Part shown: in pieces, positions 60,936-64,000 of the stretch
Numbering within the stretch: position 1 is the stretch's first letter
Layout of the letters: every line of letters begins with the position of its first letter
Assembly: GCA_019720975.1 (NCBI GenBank)
Contig: JAGVSJ010000008.1
Span: 1-64,000 of the forward strand
Direction: 5' to 3'
Length of the DNA stretch: 64,000 nt
From: Candidatus Sysuiplasma superficiale
GTDB lineage: Archaea > Thermoplasmatota > Thermoplasmata > Sysuiplasmatales > Sysuiplasmataceae
Made by a program: the position numbers and the translations under genes
The notes under the pieces: generated by a model
Told to the model about the DNA's origin: nothing
Seen by the model: the letters and a program-made list of their open reading frames with translations, nothing else
Databases searched by the model: none

Positions 60936-61141
60936 ATTGATGCACCGTCTGCATTAGTGATTGCAGCCTGCCTATCTCCAGTATCACATTCGTTATATCC
61001 CTTTCCATGTGTTCAGGTCGACAGGGCAGCGGGCCGGTCTCCGGGTGGAGCAGATCTTCAGATCGGCGAGGCAGCAGACCAGGTTTGTCGTACTTGTATG
61101 GTGACTGATGGATTTAAGTTGAACCGCATACATTCATCCTC

Positions 61142-61891
61142 ATGGATAAACTGAAGGGGAGAAGAGCGCTAATCACTGGTGGCGCAAAGAGAGTGGGAAG
61201 AGCCATAACCACCGCACTTTCGAACGAAGGAGTTGAGGTGGTCATACATTATAACAGATCTGACAGGGAAGCGATCGAACTCAGATCGGCCATCGAGAAG
61301 GGCGGAGGCAAGGCTTGGACTGTGAGGGAAGAATTCACAGACATGGATTCAGCGGACAGACTCATGAGGTCAGTGAATGAAATGGCCGGACCGGTTGACA
61401 TACTTGTGAACAGCGCCTCATCATTTCCCGAGCGCTTACAGAGAGAACCGCTGAAGAATGAGTTTGAATCGATGATGAATATAAATGCCGCCATTCCCTG
61501 GAGACTCGCGCATCTCTTTTCGCAGCAGACTGCGGGGGGTGACATAATAAACTTACTTGACACCAGGATTTCTGGCCACGACCTTGGAAGGACAGCATAT
61601 TTTCTCAGCAAACAGATGCTGCGACATCTCACAGAGGAACTGGCACTGGGCCTTTCGCCACGTATAAGGGTAAATGCGATAGCTCCTGGACTTGCGCTGC
61701 CACCTGCTGGCAAGGGGATTGATTACTTTGAAAAACTCAAAGAGGAGGTACCTCTCCGTAGATACGGAAAACCCGAGGATATTTCAGATGCACTTATATT
61801 CCTGCTGAAACAGGAATTCATCACAGGTCAGATCCTTTTCATCGACGGCGGGCAGCATCTCACCGGGAAGATTTACGGAAAAACTGTCTGA
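61142..61891 (+). CDS. short-chain dehydrogenase, pteridine reductase (PTR1/FolM)-like
   Basis: 249 residues. SDR with NADP(H)-type N-terminal ALITGGAKRVGRAITTALSN (TGGxxRxGxxI, as in PTR1/FolM), VNSASSFPERLQREPL (matching the NASSFYP part of pteridine reductases), and catalytic Tyr and Lys in TAYFLSKQM. Pteridine/dihydrofolate reductase activity is the reading favoured by the neighbouring folE, folB and folK; a general 3-oxoacyl reductase role is the alternative. ATG has no strong ribosome site. A TATA-like TTTAAG lies about 30 bases upstream. Confidence 0.8.
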   Translation: MDKLKGRRALITGGAKRVGRAITTALSNEGVEVVIHYNRSDREAIELRSAIEKGGGKAWTVREEFTDMDSADRLMRSVNEMAGPVDILVNSASSFPERLQREPLKNEFESMMNINAAIPWRLAHLFSQQTAGGDIINLLDTRISGHDLGRTAYFLSKQMLRHLTEELALGLSPRIRVNAIAPGLALPPAGKGIDYFEKLKEEVPLRRYGKPEDISDALIFLLKQEFITGQILFIDGGQHLTGKIYGKTV

Positions 61892-61924
61892 GATGTGCCC
61901 ATGAGTAACCGGTCTCACTGCAAA

Positions 61925-61937
61925 TGTATTTAATTTC
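61925..61937 (+). promoter_or_regulatory. TATA-like element before folB
   Basis: TGTATTTAATTTC would start transcription near 61958, ahead of the ATG pair at 61969/61972 that follows AGGGG. This speaks against the ATG at 61924 as the folB start. Confidence 0.45.
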
Positions 61938-61968
61938 AGGACATTCTCACCTGAACCGCAAGGGGCAG

Positions 61969-62361
61969 ATGATGTTAGGCAGTGACAACTGTGAGGAGAA
62001 TTCGATCATCATAAGGGAGCTCAGATTGCGCTGCATTGTCGGAATCAACGAACATGAGAGACACCAGAAACAGGATGTCCTAATCAGCCTGGAGCTGTGG
62101 ACAGATTTCAAAAAGGCCGTTGAAAGCGATTCAATCGAGAATGCCGCTGATTACAAATCGCTGACCAAAGAGATCATAACGAAAGTAGAAGCATCGAAAT
62201 ATTTCCTCGTTGAGACACTGGCTGACATGGTGGCGCGCATATGTCTTTCGAGGGAAAACATCAGAAAGGTATTGGTGGTTGTCGAGAAGCCCGGAGCACT
62301 CAGATTCGCATCTAGCGTCGGAGTTCGAATAGTCAGAAGCAAGTCTGATGCCAATGACTGA
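61969..62361 (+). CDS. folB: dihydroneopterin aldolase
   Basis: 130 residues from ATG 61969 (second ATG 61972). Cleaves 7,8-dihydroneopterin to hydroxymethyl-dihydropterin and glycolaldehyde. Seen: IIRELRLRCIVGINEHERHQ (Glu), VLISLELWTDFKKAVESDSI, AADYKSLTKEI, and VVVEKPGALRFASSVGVRI with the catalytic Lys. Bacterial FolB family, distinct from MptD/MptB enzymes. The end overlaps folK by 14 bases. Confidence 0.92.
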   Translation: MMLGSDNCEENSIIIRELRLRCIVGINEHERHQKQDVLISLELWTDFKKAVESDSIENAADYKSLTKEIITKVEASKYFLVETLADMVARICLSRENIRKVLVVVEKPGALRFASSVGVRIVRSKSDAND

Positions 62362-62878
62362 TGTATATCTTTCACTGGGATCCAATGTCGAACCGGAACT
62401 GAATATAGTGAAGGCGCTTGAAGAACTCAACAAGATATTGGAGATAAAAAAGGTATCAAACGCATACAGGACAAAACCTGTTGACGGGCCTCCGCAGCCT
62501 GATTACTGCAACCTTGTAGTGCTTGCAGAAACAGATATTGACCCGGGAGAGCTGAAATTCTCATACCTCAGGGAGATAGAAAGAAAGCTTGGAAGGTCGA
62601 GGTCTGCCGACAGATATGGTCCCAGAACAATAGATATTGATATAATAATTTACGGTGATTCATGCATAGATAGCGACGAAATGCGTATTCCGGATCCTGA
62701 CATATATACAAGATCCTTCCTTGTGCTGTGCCTCTATGAACTGTCACCGGAGCTCAAGGTACCTTGCGCCTCCCTTGATATCGGCAAGCTTGTGACCAGG
62801 ATAGACAGAAAGGGACTGGTGAAGCTTCCGGCTCTCTCACATGAAATCAGGAAATTTGTTCAATCCCACAAATGCTGA
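62348..62878 (+). CDS. folK: hydroxymethyl-dihydropterin pyrophosphokinase
   Basis: 176 residues. Transfers pyrophosphate from ATP to 6-hydroxymethyl-7,8-dihydropterin. Seen: DVYLSLGSNVEPELNIVKAL, PVDGPPQPDYCNLVVLAETD, LGRSRSADRYGPRTIDIDII (ATP/Mg loop, D-x-D), IPDPDIYTRSFLVLCLYELS. Both the ATG at 62348 and the ATG two codons on fit. Overlap with folB suggests coupled translation. The next enzyme, FolP, is not in the window. Confidence 0.94.
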   Translation: MPMTDVYLSLGSNVEPELNIVKALEELNKILEIKKVSNAYRTKPVDGPPQPDYCNLVVLAETDIDPGELKFSYLREIERKLGRSRSADRYGPRTIDIDIIIYGDSCIDSDEMRIPDPDIYTRSFLVLCLYELSPELKVPCASLDIGKLVTRIDRKGLVKLPALSHEIRKFVQSHKC

Positions 62879-63095
62879 TGGAGGCGAATTGAAGGAAAGG
62901 GAGAGCTGAAATTTATGAACGCTGGTGAAAAACGACGGATGAAATGCCCGTTTGTCAGAGACCGGGGGAAGACAAGAGACTTGCATGCCAGTAAACGCAG
63001 AAGCAGACTGCGCAACTTTCAGCCTGCGTTGGAAGGACGAATCGTCCGAAGGCCTGGAATGATAAGAATATCTCATTTTGTAACTGGGTGGAAAA

Positions 63096-63106
63096 GATTA
63101 ATTTAT
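63096..63106 (+). promoter_or_regulatory. box A for the zinc-ribbon membrane protein
   Basis: GATTAATTTATG about 35 bases before the TTG at 63136; leader of a few bases only. Confidence 0.45.
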
Positions 63107-63135
63107 GAAAGAGCAATGGGCTTCTGGGTCATCAA

Positions 63136-63924
63136 TTGCCTCCAAGTCGTAAGATCAACTGTCCGGCATGCGGATTCTCGATAAGCGCAACAGCCAAAAC
63201 ATGTGATTTCTGTGGATATGAACTAAACGCATCCCTGACCGGTTCGGATAATGAACAGGCTCATGTTACTGAAACAGAAAAGAGCACGTCAAAACGAAAC
63301 GGGCAGTCTGATCAGATTAGGGCGGCCAGCGGAAGGAGAAACGGAGAGAGAGAAAAGGCACAGGCGCCAAAGGCAGAGACTGCAGCTGGAGAGAGCAACG
63401 TCGCGACTGTCAGACCTTCAGGTAATGCTTCTGCGGCTCCAGAAATCGATCCGGAAAAGAGGATCAGGGAGCTTGAAGCCCAGCTTTCTGAAGCAGAAAA
63501 GGAACTTGATGTCATATCCAAAATACTGGCTGAAGGCAGCACATCGGCGGCACAGTCGAAACCCGTTGCGGAATCGAAGGGTGTGACTGCCCCTGCTGTC
63601 ACCATGGGCAACCCGAACCTGCCTGAACCTGTCAGAAGAGGGAAAATTGATGCTGAGAGGGAAGCTGGGAAGTTGGCCGGCGCCCCGCCAGCAGGGGATG
63701 AAGAGAAATCAGGAATGGCCGGTCTGCGGTTTACTGCAAAGGCGAAGGCACTTTTGCCGATAATTGCCGGCGCAGTCATATATGGCATTTCCTTTGCATT
63801 TCCTGCACAGCTCGGAAGCACCGAGCAATACTTTTTAGCCGTGACCGGTTCTGTTCTAGTCGCCACAGGCATATTTGCATCAATTGAACCGGTCGGCACC
63901 AGCCAGGGCAGAACCCCGGCGTGA
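63136..63924 (+). CDS. zinc-ribbon, coiled-coil, two-helix membrane protein
   Basis: 262 residues from TTG 63136, the start supported by the box A. N-terminal ribbon INCPACGFSISATAKTCDFC (CPxC and CxxC), a long low-complexity and charged linker, a coiled coil EKRIRELEAQLSEAEKELDV, and two C-terminal hydrophobic helices (LLPIIAGAVIYGISFAFPAQ and FLAVTGSVLVATGIFASIEP). The ribbon would be cytoplasmic. A similar kit of parts in reverse order occurs at 22133. Function unknown. Confidence 0.6.
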   Translation: MPPSRKINCPACGFSISATAKTCDFCGYELNASLTGSDNEQAHVTETEKSTSKRNGQSDQIRAASGRRNGEREKAQAPKAETAAGESNVATVRPSGNASAAPEIDPEKRIRELEAQLSEAEKELDVISKILAEGSTSAAQSKPVAESKGVTAPAVTMGNPNLPEPVRRGKIDAEREAGKLAGAPPAGDEEKSGMAGLRFTAKAKALLPIIAGAVIYGISFAFPAQLGSTEQYFLAVTGSVLVATGIFASIEPVGTSQGRTPA

Positions 63925-64000
63925 AAGTACCTGGTAACCTGAATGCTCCTGATACTGCGCCTGCGAAGCAAAGGCAGAAGCTTGCGCCTTGCTGCCCTCT

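Noticed and set aside
62915-63184. 89-codon plus frame between folK and the zinc-ribbon protein
   Set aside because: Arg-rich translation; the box A for the next gene lies inside it.
63943-64000. Possible start of a next gene (ATG at 63943, hydrophobic/basic codons)
   Set aside because: Only 19 codons before the window ends and no promoter or ribosome site, so it cannot be supported.
1-64000. CRISPR arrays and rRNA genes
   Set aside because: No regularly spaced repeats with unique spacers and no rRNA-like sequence noticed anywhere in the window.

Overview
The window is a 64 kb piece of an archaeal chromosome. The information-processing genes are archaeal in type: aIF1A, RpoN, S9/L13/L18e, S6e/aIF2-gamma, S15, Kae1, archaeal TrpRS and PheRS-alpha, CTP-dependent riboflavin kinase, and a tRNA-Val with a bulge-helix-bulge intron. 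Many starts look leaderless, with an A/T-rich box A 25-40 bases upstream. A Thermoplasmata-like acidophile or relative is my best guess. The grounds are the two-subunit 2-oxoacid:ferredoxin oxidoreductase, the fused EtfBA, a plasma-membrane-type P-type H+ ATPase, a tricorn-F-like M1 aminopeptidase and ADP-forming acyl-CoA synthetases. This is inference from gene content, not a phylogeny.

Layout. 1-5.6 kb: translation factor aIF1A (cut by the window edge), acetyl-CoA synthetase, CoA-disulfide reductase, GtrA-type membrane protein and a DapA-family aldolase. 5.6-9.2 kb: accessory, partly decayed DNA (secreted/membrane ORFs, a frameshifted gene, a helicase-like tail, a frameshifted IS3-type transposase) lying between a tRNA-Pro gene and an imperfect copy of that tRNA's 3' end, as expected for an old integrated element. 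9.2-10.7 kb: L18e-L13-S9-RpoN operon. 11.3-14.4 kb: an endonuclease IV homologue, then the most remarkable locus of the window. 14.5-21.8 kb: TrpRS, PheRS-alpha, a winged-helix regulator, a HAD phosphatase and the KorAB pair. 22-34.8 kb: an HPr-kinase/PEPCK-fold-like ATPase, TrmI, MarC, an MFS transporter, purSLQ, ribK and the S6e/aIF2-gamma/PIN operon. 35-44 kb: an aldo-keto reductase, CoA-binding proteins, an ADP-forming acyl-CoA synthetase, an M1 aminopeptidase with HEAT repeats, S15/RecJ and Kae1. 45-49 kb: tRNA-Val, a gene-poor stretch, a DraG/PfkB pair and a string of broken membrane-protein ORFs. 49-64 kb: UspA, a lipoamide-dehydrogenase-like flavoprotein, H+ ATPase, GNAT-acyl-CoA synthetase fusion, cyclophilin, EtfBA/Rieske and a bacterial-type pterin/folate set (FolE, PTR1/FolM-like, FolB, FolK).

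Main find. At 12360-14414 on the minus strand four genes overlap or nearly touch in the order E1 - ubiquitin-like protein - E2 - JAMM protease. All key residues are visible: the E1 nucleotide-binding loop, zinc ligands and candidate catalytic Cys; a ubiquitin-like beta-grasp protein that already ends in Gly-Gly; an E2 with an intact HPN motif and active-site Cys; and a JAMM enzyme with the full E...HxH...SxxD set and an Rpn11/CSN5-like Gly-Cys in the loop. No RING E3 is seen. This looks like a compact, eukaryote-like ubiquitin conjugation/deconjugation system. The E1 and ubiquitin-like reading frames are in phase and separated by one TGA, and the ten open codons between that stop and the apparent GTG start encode what looks like the missing first beta-strand of the ubiquitin fold.

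Metabolic links. Acetyl-CoA synthetase, two ADP-forming synthetase homologues (one fused to a GNAT domain, possibly a lysine acetyltransferase), KorAB, EtfBA with a Rieske protein and an H+ ATPase fit a heterotroph that oxidises organic and amino acids.
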